Source: a virus
IMG/VR virus record: IMGVR_UViG_3300042564_000835
Span: 1 to 36,753 of that record
Length of the DNA stretch: 36,753 nucleotides
Reading direction: 5' to 3' (one strand)
Below, in pieces: positions 6,296 through 12,388 of the stretch; the stretch's first letter is position 1, and every line of letters begins with the position of its first letter. The notes under the pieces were generated by a model. That model saw nothing but the letters and a program-made list of their open reading frames with translations, made no database searches and was not told the origin of the DNA. Position numbers and translations under genes: made by a program.

Positions 6296-6416
6296 ATAAT
6301 CTCCTTTATATGTTTTAATTTAATTTAATATTATTTAATGTAATATTATCTAATATTATTTAATATTATATTATATAGCATGTAATATGTATATAATTTT
6401 TATATAATTATTATAT
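6296..6416. other. AT-rich iteron region, candidate replication origin
   Basis: This 121-bp gap is over 90 percent A+T. It holds four direct copies of TAATATTAT at 6326, 6341, 6351 and 6361, spaced 15, 10 and 10 bp, so three copies lie on one face of the helix. It lies between the initiator-like gene and the primase and helicase genes, as origins often do. No coding frame is present. Confidence 0.5.
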
Positions 6417-6695
6417 TTATTCTTCAAACCATGTCTTTAAATCATCTAAACTGCTGATTATAAAAGGAACACTTTTATGTAATCTAAATGCAATTTTTCT
6501 TGTGTCAGGTAATTGACCATCTTTACCTGTTTCAGACGCTAAACACCATAATTCAAATAAAGTTGCCTTCTGTGTGTCTGATAATTCATGCCAATCTGGG
6601 TCGTTTAATATGTCACGGCCATATACTTTAAACCAAATCATAGAGCTTTTATTTTTAAAATGTTGGAATTTACTCCAGTTACGAACTTTTTTCAT
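6417..6695 (-). CDS. Replication initiator-like winged-helix protein
   Basis: The 92-residue protein starts MKKVRNWSKFQHF and continues WFKVYGRDILNDPDWHELSD and ELWCLASET. This resembles the N-terminal winged-helix domain of phage replisome organiser proteins, which read KDRRPPWIKLYRDLLDD-like sequences. It lacks the C-terminal helicase-loading part of larger homologues. Start ATG 6695 has GGGAGA at correct spacing. It is the second gene of the leftward early unit and lies next to the iteron region, so origin binding is the natural guess. Confidence 0.65.
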   Translation of the reverse strand: MKKVRNWSKFQHFKNKSSMIWFKVYGRDILNDPDWHELSDTQKATLFELWCLASETGKDGQLPDTRKIAFRLHKSVPFIISSLDDLKTWFEE

Positions 6696-6707
6696 ATAAT
6701 CTCCCAA

Positions 6708-6872
6708 TTACATATGTTTTAATATTTGCTCTTTAATCCATTTAGAACCACCTAATTGTTTTAAAAATGTTTTTAATTCTAATGGTAATGTAATTTTAAT
6801 ACCAACAGTTTTAATAATGCTTTTTGGTCTTCCAGCACCAGGTCTCTTGCCGCCACGTTGATTTTTTTTCAT
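6708..6872 (-). CDS. Small basic DNA-binding protein (ribbon-helix-helix-like), 54 aa
   Basis: The protein opens MKKNQRGGKRPGAGRPKS, a basic arm with a GRPK AT-hook-like motif, followed by the beta strand TVGIKITLP and two short helices, as in small ribbon-helix-helix proteins. It is the first leftward gene from the divergent promoter region, with an AAGGGA ribosome site 7 nt before ATG 6872. A regulator of the divergent early promoters is a reasonable inference. Confidence 0.66.
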   Translation of the reverse strand: MKKNQRGGKRPGAGRPKSIIKTVGIKITLPLELKTFLKQLGGSKWIKEQILKHM

Positions 6873-6984
6873 AATTTCCCTTTCAAGAATAAATCTATTA
6901 TATATTATATTTTTGAAAAAAAGTACTTTCTTTTTTAAATTACTTAGTATATGATTAAGAAACTTAATAAATCAAAGGCTATAT
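6873..6984. promoter_or_regulatory. Divergent early promoter region with TTTGAAAAAAAGT box
   Basis: This region separates the leftward and rightward early genes, so it must hold promoters for both. A 13-base box TTTGAAAAAAAGT (6912-6924) recurs at 8628-8640 ahead of the next rightward gene group, with similar sequence for a further 19 bases. Candidate -10 elements (TAAATT, TATATG) are weak by eye. AAAGG before 6985 is the ribosome site. Confidence 0.55.
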
Positions 6985-7371
6985 ATGCACTCAAATTTTC
7001 ATGATGTTGTTGACTTCCATAACAAATACGGTTTAGTTTATATTGGTAAAGCAAGGCCATTAGACAAAGATACCCAAGCATATCGCGTGCATTTTTTAGA
7101 AGAAGAGCTAAAAGAATTTATTCAAAGTGCTAATTTAGATGATACGGTTGGCATGGCAGACGCATTAATTGACATTGTATATGTGGCAATGGGAACAGCA
7201 TATATGATGGGGTTGCCTTGGCAAAAATTATGGAATGAAGTACATACTACTAATATGAATAAAGTACGTGCAACAAATAGTGAACAATCAAAACGTAAAA
7301 ATTCATTAGATGTTATTAAACCGGAAGGCTGGCAACCACCAAACTTAAAAGCAATTCTTGATGAACAATAA
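6985..7371 (+). CDS. MazG-like nucleotide pyrophosphohydrolase
   Basis: The 128-residue protein has the all-alpha NTP-pyrophosphatase signature: EExxE (Glu40, Glu41, Glu44) followed by DALID (Asp59, Asp63) and VAMGTAYMMGLPW. The C-terminus KPEGWQPPNL is usual for phage members of this family. These enzymes split dNTPs to dNMP and pyrophosphate. Next to a TS-fold enzyme and a dCMP deaminase, the likely substrate is dCTP or dUTP, giving dCMP or dUMP for the next steps, but specificity cannot be read from sequence. It is the first gene of the rightward unit, with AAAGG 8 nt upstream. Confidence 0.8.
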   Translation: MHSNFHDVVDFHNKYGLVYIGKARPLDKDTQAYRVHFLEEELKEFIQSANLDDTVGMADALIDIVYVAMGTAYMMGLPWQKLWNEVHTTNMNKVRATNSEQSKRKNSLDVIKPEGWQPPNLKAILDEQ

Positions 7372-7372
7372 T

Positions 7373-8179
7373 ATGACGTATCAACAGCAATATAAAAAAT
7401 TAGTTAAAGACATATTAGCAATGCCTGATATTCCTAATGACCGTACAAAACAAACTATACAACGTTATAACGGAACTATTGTATTAAGGCATGATAATTA
7501 TGGTATACCAATTGTTGGTGGCCGCAAAGCATATTTACATAGCGGGGCTGCTGAATGTGCATGGTTTTTAATGGGAACAAAAAATTGTGATTGGTTAAAT
7601 GAGCATACAGGTATGTGGAAACAATGGCAAGTTAATAATGAAGTAACTGCTGGATATGGATATAGATGGCGTAATGCCTTAGGGTATGACCAAATAGAAG
7701 CAGCTATTAATAATTTAAAAAAAGATAAAACAACGCGTCGTATTTGGATTAGCTCATGGGACCCAAAAGATGATTGCAATTTAAATGCTATTAATGTGCC
7801 TTGTCCTGTTGGGTTTTATATTGATATAACAAATAAAAAATTAAATATGAGTGTAGTAATGCGCAGCAGTGATGTTGCTGTAGGATTAGTATATGACACT
7901 ATTACATTTAGATGTTTGCAAGCTGTTATTGCTGCTTCTTTAAAAATTGATATAGGGTTTTTAGAATTTATTTTAATTAATGCACATATATATCAAAACC
8001 AAAAAGCAACAATTACAGAATTATTAAAAACAAATAATTTAAATGTTGAAATTAATATTCCACTATTAGAATGGCCATTAGATAAAGTATTAAAAAACCC
8101 AGATAGTTTTGTAAATAATTATAAAAAAATGCAACTATTAGTTCCTTTTCCTGCTATTAAAATGGAAGTTGCTATATGA
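7373..8179 (+). CDS. Thymidylate-synthase-fold enzyme, predicted dCMP hydroxymethylase
   Basis: The 268-residue protein has the ThyA framework: NDRT phosphate loop, AECAWFL, YGYRWR, catalytic Cys144 in VPCPVGF, RSSDV with Arg at Cys+20, and HIY at Cys+61/+63. The residue at Cys+31, which is Asn177 in E. coli ThyA and reads dUMP, is Asp175 here (GLVYDT). Asp at this place marks T4 gp42 dCMP hydroxymethylase, and Asn-to-Asp changes in thymidylate synthase shift preference to dCMP. I therefore predict action on dCMP, making 5-hydroxymethyl- or 5-methyl-dCMP. Start ATG 7373 lies 1 nt after the upstream stop; ATG 7358 is an in-frame alternative. It overlaps dCMP deaminase by 4 nt. Confidence 0.85.
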   Translation: MTYQQQYKKLVKDILAMPDIPNDRTKQTIQRYNGTIVLRHDNYGIPIVGGRKAYLHSGAAECAWFLMGTKNCDWLNEHTGMWKQWQVNNEVTAGYGYRWRNALGYDQIEAAINNLKKDKTTRRIWISSWDPKDDCNLNAINVPCPVGFYIDITNKKLNMSVVMRSSDVAVGLVYDTITFRCLQAVIAASLKIDIGFLEFILINAHIYQNQKATITELLKTNNLNVEINIPLLEWPLDKVLKNPDSFVNNYKKMQLLVPFPAIKMEVAI

Positions 8180-8607
8180 CAAATTGGGATAAAAGGTTTT
8201 TAAATATTGCTAAAGAAGTTAGCACCTGGAGCAAAGACCCGGATGCCAAAGTGGGTGCTGTAATTGTATCTGAAAGTCGTAGAATATTAAGCATAGGGTA
8301 CAATGGATTACCGGCAGCAATGCCTGATACTGATGAATATTTAAATTCAGATAATAAATTAGATTATATAATTCATGCTGAAATGAATAGCATTTATAAT
8401 GCAGGACTTGCTGGGGTGTCTCTTAAAAATTCTACAATATATGTATATGGCAGGCAAGTATGCCATGAATGTATGAAGGGATTAATACAAGCAGGTATAT
8501 CTAATATTGTTACTTATTCAACAGAATCAAGCCAAAAATGGCAAAAAAGCTGGGAAATTGCTCAAAATTTAGCTAAATTTGCTAATATTTCTATTAAAAA
8601 TCAATAA
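8176..8607 (+). CDS. Deoxycytidylate (dCMP) deaminase
   Basis: A zinc-dependent deaminase of 143 residues. HAE (His67, Glu69) and CHEC (Cys96, Cys99) supply the zinc ligands and proton shuttle. SKDPDAKVGAVIV and GYNGLPAAMPD are classic for dCMP deaminases. It turns dCMP into dUMP, feeding thymidylate synthesis. It is joined to the preceding gene by an ATGA overlap. If the neighbour consumes dCMP, the two enzymes share a substrate, as dCMP deaminase and gp42 do in T4; dUMP would then be methylated by the host enzyme. Confidence 0.93.
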   Translation: MTNWDKRFLNIAKEVSTWSKDPDAKVGAVIVSESRRILSIGYNGLPAAMPDTDEYLNSDNKLDYIIHAEMNSIYNAGLAGVSLKNSTIYVYGRQVCHECMKGLIQAGISNIVTYSTESSQKWQKSWEIAQNLAKFANISIKNQ

Positions 8608-8610
8608 CTT

Positions 8611-8704
8611 ATAAAATAATTAATTATTTTGAAAAAAAGTGTTTACTTTTCATAATTACAAATGTACAATGATTCTACAGTTAATTAATACCTGGAGAAT
8701 ATAA
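8611..8704 (+). promoter_or_regulatory. Second rightward promoter region
   Basis: The gap holds the TTTGAAAAAAAGT box (8628-8640) shared with 6912-6924. Downstream, TTTACT and TACAAT with a 17-nt spacer form a fair sigma70 promoter. GGAG precedes the ATG at 8705. Box-to-start distance is similar in both places (73 and 77 nt). Confidence 0.55.
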
Positions 8705-8800
8705 ATGAAAATAAAAACTATGATTATAACGGCAATAGCATTTTGGGCTTATGTATGGCTTTGTTTACATATTATGGGTAAGTTAGCAGGGGCAATATAA
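8705..8800 (+). CDS. Small single-pass membrane peptide, 31 aa
   Basis: MKIKTMIITAIAFWAYVWL begins a short peptide with one hydrophobic segment spanning nearly its whole length. GGAGA lies 7 nt before the ATG. The stop overlaps the next ATG (TAATG). It is first after the promoter region, so early membrane action on the host is possible. Function is unknown. Confidence 0.6.
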   Translation: MKIKTMIITAIAFWAYVWLCLHIMGKLAGAI

Positions 8801-8910
8801 TGGAACGATATTTAGATTATGATGAGTATTTAGACCAACAAGAATTTTGGCGTCAAAAAGAACTTGAAGAGCAGCATCAATTAGAACAACAGGAAAAACA
8901 TGATGAATAA
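8800..8910 (+). CDS. Small acidic Gln/Glu-rich protein, 36 aa
   Basis: It starts MERYLDYDEYLDQQEF and ends in a run of Glu, Gln and His. It is coupled to both neighbours (TAATG upstream, 11-nt overlap downstream). The composition suggests one helix. Function is unknown. Confidence 0.55.
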   Translation: MERYLDYDEYLDQQEFWRQKELEEQHQLEQQEKHDE

Positions 8911-9109
8911 ATGGGGCTGGGATAAAGATAAACATTATTCCTGGTATAATCAATGGGACTTTAAAATTCCAAGAAGTTATAGGGAAAGATATGGAATTGA
9001 ATATAAAACTCAGGACTCAATGCAAGAAAAAAAACAAAAACGTAAAGAAATTTTAATTGCTATTTTATTAATTATTTTATTAAACGGGGTATCAATATGG
9101 ATGAATTAG
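8900..9109 (+). CDS. C-terminally anchored membrane protein, 69 aa
   Basis: The aromatic N-terminus (WGWDKDKHYSWYNQWDF) is followed by a basic stretch KKQKRK and a C-terminal hydrophobic segment ILIAILLIILLNGV, so the bulk would lie in the cytoplasm. AGGA lies before the ATG pair at 8900/8903. It overlaps the next gene by 13 nt. Function is unknown. Confidence 0.62.
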   Translation: MMNKWGWDKDKHYSWYNQWDFKIPRSYRERYGIEYKTQDSMQEKKQKRKEILIAILLIILLNGVSIWMN

Positions 9110-9234
9110 AAGATATTATTAGCCAATTGCAATTAATAAATCAAGAGTTAAAAGATGATAATGATAAATTTGAACATAAAGAAAAAGCATTAAAAGAATT
9201 AAATAAACAGGAGAATATAAATGACAGTCTTTAA
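9097..9234 (+). CDS. Small coiled-coil protein, 45 aa
   Basis: MDELEDIISQLQLINQELKD shows heptad-spaced hydrophobics followed by charged residues, a short coiled coil. It overlaps the ERF gene start by 14 nt, so it may mainly serve translational coupling, or act with ERF. No family is recognised. Confidence 0.55.
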   Translation: MDELEDIISQLQLINQELKDDNDKFEHKEKALKELNKQENINDSL

Positions 9235-9766
9235 AAAACTACAAGCAGCAAGAATTAAATTACAAAATACAGAACTTAAAAAATCTGGCAAAAACAAATT
9301 TGCAGGATATCAATATTTTGAATTAGGTGACTTTTTACCTGTTATTCAGACTATTTGTAATGATATTGGTTTATGTGGCACGGTAACATTTTATACAGAT
9401 ATTGCTGTTTTAACTATAACTGATATAGATGATTCTTCACAATTTATTGAATTTAAATGCCCTATGTCTTCAGCAGCTTTAAAGGGTTGTCATGAGGTGC
9501 AAAATTTAGGCGCGGTTCAAACATATCTTCGTAGGTATTTATGGACAAACGCTTTTGAAATTGTAGAGCATGACTCTATTGATTCTGCAAAACCAATTGA
9601 AGTTGAAGTTGAACAAAATATAACAGAAGAACAATTAGAAATTGCTAAAAATAACTTAGAGGAAGCCGCTAAACGTGGTGAACTTAAACAAGCATTTTTT
9701 AAATTAACGCCAATAGCGCAAGAAAAATTACGCGAATTTGCTAATGAACTTAAGAAATCTGCATGA
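9221..9766 (+). CDS. erf: ERF-family single-strand annealing protein
   Basis: A 181-residue recombinase. KLQAARIKLQNTELKKSG, then FAGYQYFELGDFLP, the beta core and GAVQTYLRRYLW are the conserved blocks of the ERF superfamily (P22 Erf). ERF proteins form rings that anneal complementary single strands, here probably for concatemer formation or repair of fork ends. The acidic C-terminal helix is variable in the family. AGGAG lies 8 nt before the ATG. It overlaps the exonuclease by 4 nt, the usual annealase-exonuclease pair. Confidence 0.9.
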   Translation: MTVFKKLQAARIKLQNTELKKSGKNKFAGYQYFELGDFLPVIQTICNDIGLCGTVTFYTDIAVLTITDIDDSSQFIEFKCPMSSAALKGCHEVQNLGAVQTYLRRYLWTNAFEIVEHDSIDSAKPIEVEVEQNITEEQLEIAKNNLEEAAKRGELKQAFFKLTPIAQEKLREFANELKKSA

Positions 9767-10317
9767 GTCATTTAAAAGATAATAGACGTCATAATATTAT
9801 TACGGCTAGTAATGCTTGGGCTGCAGTTTATGAAAGGCAAAAACTATGGCGTCAAATGACTTTACGTGAACCGCCTTTTGAAGGTAATGAAATGACTCAA
9901 TGGGGAATCGATAATGAACCATTAGCATTAAGTGCATTTGAAAAAGAAATGGATGAAATTTGTTTGCCAGGGAATAAATTAATGGTACATGATACATTAC
10001 CATTTGGGGCATCCCCTGACGCATATTTAGATAATGGCACAGTTGTAGAATTAAAATGCCCATATTCACAGGAATATTATGATGTTATGCCGCCGCGTTA
10101 TTATTTTCAAATACAAATGCAAATGCTAGTATGCAATCAAAATATGGCTTGGTTTGGTGTTTGGATACCTAATGGTATTAGGATACAAAATATTACATAT
10201 AATAAAAAATGGGAAGATTGGTATATCCCATTAGCATTAGAATTTATGCAATACGTTAATGATGACGTAGAGCCTAAACGTTGGACAAGAAAACCTATTT
10301 TTAACATAGAGGAGTAA
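9763..10317 (+). CDS. YqaJ/lambda-exonuclease-type 5'-3' exonuclease
   Basis: The 184-residue PD-(D/E)xK nuclease shows GxxxE in TQWGIDNEPLAL (Glu52), the active-site Asp86 in GASPDAYL, ELK in VVELKCPYS (Glu96, Lys98) and the QIQMQML motif. It would digest one strand of double-stranded ends to give the single strands that ERF anneals. Start overlaps the erf stop (ATGA). Confidence 0.92.
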   Translation: MSHLKDNRRHNIITASNAWAAVYERQKLWRQMTLREPPFEGNEMTQWGIDNEPLALSAFEKEMDEICLPGNKLMVHDTLPFGASPDAYLDNGTVVELKCPYSQEYYDVMPPRYYFQIQMQMLVCNQNMAWFGVWIPNGIRIQNITYNKKWEDWYIPLALEFMQYVNDDVEPKRWTRKPIFNIEE

Positions 10318-10320
10318 AGT

Positions 10321-10563
10321 ATGGCGCAATATGACAATACAAATACATTTGCATTATTTATTAATGACAAAGGAGAAAATCCTAAACGCCCGGATTGGAG
10401 TGGCACAGCAAATCTTAATGGCGTTGAATTTAGATTATCTGGATGGAAACGAGAAAGTGCTCGTGGCGAATTTATTTCTGGACAAATACAAACAAAAGAA
10501 ATAAAAAATGCAGAATATGGCAAACCTGCTGTAGAAGGTTCAGAAGAGGATGTGCCCTTTTAA
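10321..10563 (+). CDS. SSB-like protein with acidic DVPF tail, 80 aa
   Basis: The protein has a short beta-rich body (FALFINDKGENPKRPDWSG, NLNGVEFRLSGW) and ends EEDVPF, very like the DDIPF tail by which SSB proteins recruit host partners. It follows annealase and exonuclease genes, where phages often keep an SSB. It is smaller than standard SSB (about 110-180 residues). GAGGAG precedes the ATG. Confidence 0.68.
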   Translation: MAQYDNTNTFALFINDKGENPKRPDWSGTANLNGVEFRLSGWKRESARGEFISGQIQTKEIKNAEYGKPAVEGSEEDVPF

Positions 10564-10572
10564 GGCGCATCC
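10548..10572. other. Stable hairpin at the SSB / pqqA junction
   Basis: GGATGTGCC (10548-10556) pairs with GGCGCATCC (10564-10572) with one G-U, 7-nt loop. It spans the SSB stop codon. On the plus strand no U-tract follows. On the minus strand the T-run comes before it, so it is not a standard terminator; it may stabilise the 3' ends of the two convergent mRNAs. Confidence 0.5.
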
Positions 10573-10588
10573 CCAGCTAAAAAAATAA

Positions 10589-10660
10589 TTACTTATTCAT
10601 AACGTACATAGTTACTTCAAAGCCAAAACGCATTTCTGTAACTGCTGGAGTTGTCCACAT
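10589..10660 (-). CDS. pqqA: PqqA, precursor peptide of pyrroloquinoline quinone
   Basis: A 23-codon gene on the opposite strand to its neighbours encodes a peptide that starts MWTTPAVTEMR and has the PqqA core GFEVTMY. Glu15 and Tyr19, the two residues joined by the radical-SAM enzyme PqqE to build PQQ, are both present with the required three-residue spacing, and the length equals that of classical PqqA (23 residues). AAGGA lies about 8 nt before the ATG. No pqqB-E genes are in the window, so the peptide must be processed by host PqqD/PqqE/PqqF-G/B/C. It sits alone in a 218-bp gap between convergent and divergent plus-strand genes, like an independently acquired cargo gene. Confidence 0.92.
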   Translation of the reverse strand: MWTTPAVTEMRFGFEVTMYVMNK

Positions 10661-10781
10661 AGTATTTCCTTTTATAAATATATTATGCTTAATTGCACAA
10701 TATAATAAGATTATACTAAATATACATTATAAATAATAATGCAAATTTACTAATTATTACTAATAGAAATGCTTAATTATT
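10661..10781. promoter_or_regulatory. AT-rich gap with candidate promoters on both strands
   Basis: This gap lies upstream of both pqqA (minus) and the SleB-like gene (plus). TATAAT occurs on the minus strand at 10715-10710 and 10731-10726, but no good -35 is at 17 nt. On the plus strand TTGCAC is at 10693-10698 with only weak -10 matches. Promoters for both genes are expected here, but I cannot fix them. Confidence 0.35.
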
Positions 10782-11156
10782 ATGGATATTAATACATTAG
10801 ATTTATATATGAGTTGTTATGCACATGCAGCATATCATGAAGCATCAACGCAACAAGAAATTATTGGTGTATTTAATGTTATACGTAACCGTGTTAAAAG
10901 TAAAAACTATGGAAATGACCCGTGTGAAGTTGTATACGCTAATTCGCAATTCCAAGGCATAACAGATGTAAATCATGAAGAGGTTGATAATAAAAGATAT
11001 TTACAAATAAAATATACAGCAATAGATGCTATTTATCTTAATAAAATTAAAAACCCAATAGGTAATAAACTACATTTTTATGATGATAGTATTAATACTC
11101 CAGCGGGTTGGAAAAATTGCAATATTAAAATAGGAAGGTTGGTGTTTTGTGACTGA
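10782..11156 (+). CDS. SleB/Hydrolase_2-type cell-wall hydrolase
   Basis: The 124-residue protein contains AAYHEAS, with the likely catalytic Glu20, then IIGVFNVIRNRVKS and DPCEVVYANSQFQG, the conserved pattern of SleB-like lytic transglycosylases. It lacks a signal peptide and is in the early region, far from holin and endolysin, so a role other than final lysis, such as local wall remodelling, is possible. Confidence 0.82.
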   Translation: MDINTLDLYMSCYAHAAYHEASTQQEIIGVFNVIRNRVKSKNYGNDPCEVVYANSQFQGITDVNHEEVDNKRYLQIKYTAIDAIYLNKIKNPIGNKLHFYDDSINTPAGWKNCNIKIGRLVFCD

Positions 11157-11382
11157 ACCAGTAGCATGGCTTTATCAAGAATTTTGTGTTAAATCAGGCG
11201 ACCTAAAGAAGTCTTATTTATGGTCATTTCACCCAAATCAGCTTTCATATTTAAATGATTTAAAAAATACAACTCATTATATAAAGATAATTCCTTTGTT
11301 TCCTGGTGAACCTGTAGAAGAATATAAAGGATTATCTAAGTATGATAGCAAACGTCTTGTAGAGGCTAACAGTGGATTATAA
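11149..11382 (+). CDS. Hypothetical protein, 77 aa, GTG start
   Basis: MTEPVAWLYQEF and the Pro-rich VIIPLFPGEPVEEY-like region recall small phage proteins with a VAWLY opening that are common and of unknown function. The GTG at 11149 overlaps the hydrolase gene by 8 nt. AGGAAGG lies upstream. Confidence 0.6.
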   Translation: MTEPVAWLYQEFCVKSGDLKKSYLWSFHPNQLSYLNDLKNTTHYIKIIPLFPGEPVEEYKGLSKYDSKRLVEANSGL

Positions 11383-11578
11383 ATGGAAAGGCACCCCTGA
11401 ATTAATTATTGGTATTATTATTGGGGCAGTAATTACATGGGGAATTATGGAGTATAAATGTACTATTAAACAACGCAGTACAAATTTAAAATGTATTCAA
11501 GGTGAATTATACGAAGAAATTAAACCTAATATCTTTGCTAAAAGTCACCTGGAATGTTTCGAGCAAACTAGACTATAG
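11372..11578 (+). CDS. Small membrane protein, 68 aa, GTG start
   Basis: A hydrophobic segment LIIGIIIGAVITWGIM near residues 11-26 is followed by a Cys- and Lys-containing tail. GAGG lies before the GTG. It overlaps the preceding gene by 11 nt. Function is unknown; the place after a wall hydrolase may be chance. Confidence 0.58.
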   Translation: MDYKWKGTPELIIGIIIGAVITWGIMEYKCTIKQRSTNLKCIQGELYEEIKPNIFAKSHLECFEQTRL

Positions 11579-11586
11579 GAGAAATT

Positions 11587-11793
11587 ATGTATACGCAAAT
11601 TGATGATTTAAAACATGCTAATTTAATTAAAGAGTATTTAGAACAAAACCCCGCAGCAAACCGTGCGGATTTAACTACTGCTTTAAGATTGAATCATAGA
11701 AGATTAATACAATTAGATAAAATAGGGGCAATTGTATTACCTGCGGTTACCCCAATGGGACAAAGAAATAAGGTAAAAACTGATAGATTATAA
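11587..11793 (+). CDS. Small helix-turn-helix-like protein, 68 aa
   Basis: LIKEYLEQNPAANRADLTTA followed by LRLNHRRLIQL reads as a short helix-turn-helix, as in MarR/homeodomain-like small regulators. AGGAG lies before the ATG. It could be an early regulator. No family is named with confidence. Confidence 0.58.
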   Translation: MYTQIDDLKHANLIKEYLEQNPAANRADLTTALRLNHRRLIQLDKIGAIVLPAVTPMGQRNKVKTDRL

Positions 11794-11853
11794 TACACTT
11801 TTTATCATTTATATGATAATATAATTATATTACAATTAATAAAGGCTTATTTT

Positions 11854-12240
11854 ATGACAAACATTAATAATATTTTAGATGAACGTGGCAGTCGTTATGG
11901 CGACTTTTCATCTAATGCAACAACAACACAATTAATAAAACAAGCAATTAATCTTGGTGATACTACCAATAAATTATCGTTTTATCAACGTGAAGCATTA
12001 GAAATGATTGCTCATAAAATAAGTCGTATTGTAAATGGCGATGCAAATTATATGGATTCATGGATTGATATTATAGGTTATGCACAATTAGTAATTGATA
12101 AATTGCAACATGATAAAGATGAAATTCAAGAATTAGTTAATACTTTTGAAGATGATATTACATTAAGTAATAATGATGAAAATAATAATGATATGCAAAC
12201 TACTGCATTTTTAGAAAGACTTGAGGATTTAGATGACTAA
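11854..12240 (+). CDS. DUF6378-like phage protein, 128 aa
   Basis: The N-terminus ILDERGSRYGDF and the block QREALEMIAHKISRIVNG with YMDSWIDIIGYAQL match a widespread phage family that I know as DUF6378, function unknown, all-helical and distantly like MazG. The C-terminus is acidic. The preceding 60 nt contain an inverted repeat TATCAT/ATGATA and a TATAAT, possibly regulatory. Confidence 0.72.
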   Translation: MTNINNILDERGSRYGDFSSNATTTQLIKQAINLGDTTNKLSFYQREALEMIAHKISRIVNGDANYMDSWIDIIGYAQLVIDKLQHDKDEIQELVNTFEDDITLSNNDENNNDMQTTAFLERLEDLDD

Positions 12241-12388
12241 AATATATTGGATATTTATTGTAGTAATGGCTGCATTAGCTATTTTTTGGACTGAAAAAGT
12301 ATTTAGCCAAACAACCACTATATTAGCCCCGGACGGTTCTGTAACAGTTTGTCAAGTTGGTTCTAATGGAATAATTATTTGTGTCTAA
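12233..12388 (+). CDS. Small exported or membrane protein, 51 aa
   Basis: MTKIYWIFIVVMAALAIFW is a signal or anchor sequence; the rest (TTILAPDGSVTVCQVGSNG) contains two Cys and could lie in the periplasm. It overlaps both neighbours by 8 nt. Function is unknown. Confidence 0.58.
   Translation: MTKIYWIFIVVMAALAIFWTEKVFSQTTTILAPDGSVTVCQVGSNGIIICV

Noticed and set aside
7358-7372. Start of the TS-fold enzyme at 7358
   Set aside because: It would add five residues (MMNNN) inside the upstream gene; ATG 7373 follows the stop directly. The earlier start remains possible and does not change the active-site spacing.
7373-8179. Plain thymidylate synthase annotation
   Set aside because: The dUMP-specific Asn is replaced by Asp at the homologous place, which argues for dCMP as substrate.
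10548-10572. Rho-independent terminator for the SSB gene
   Set aside because: The hairpin is good but no U-tract follows on the plus strand, and on the minus strand the T-run is on the wrong side.
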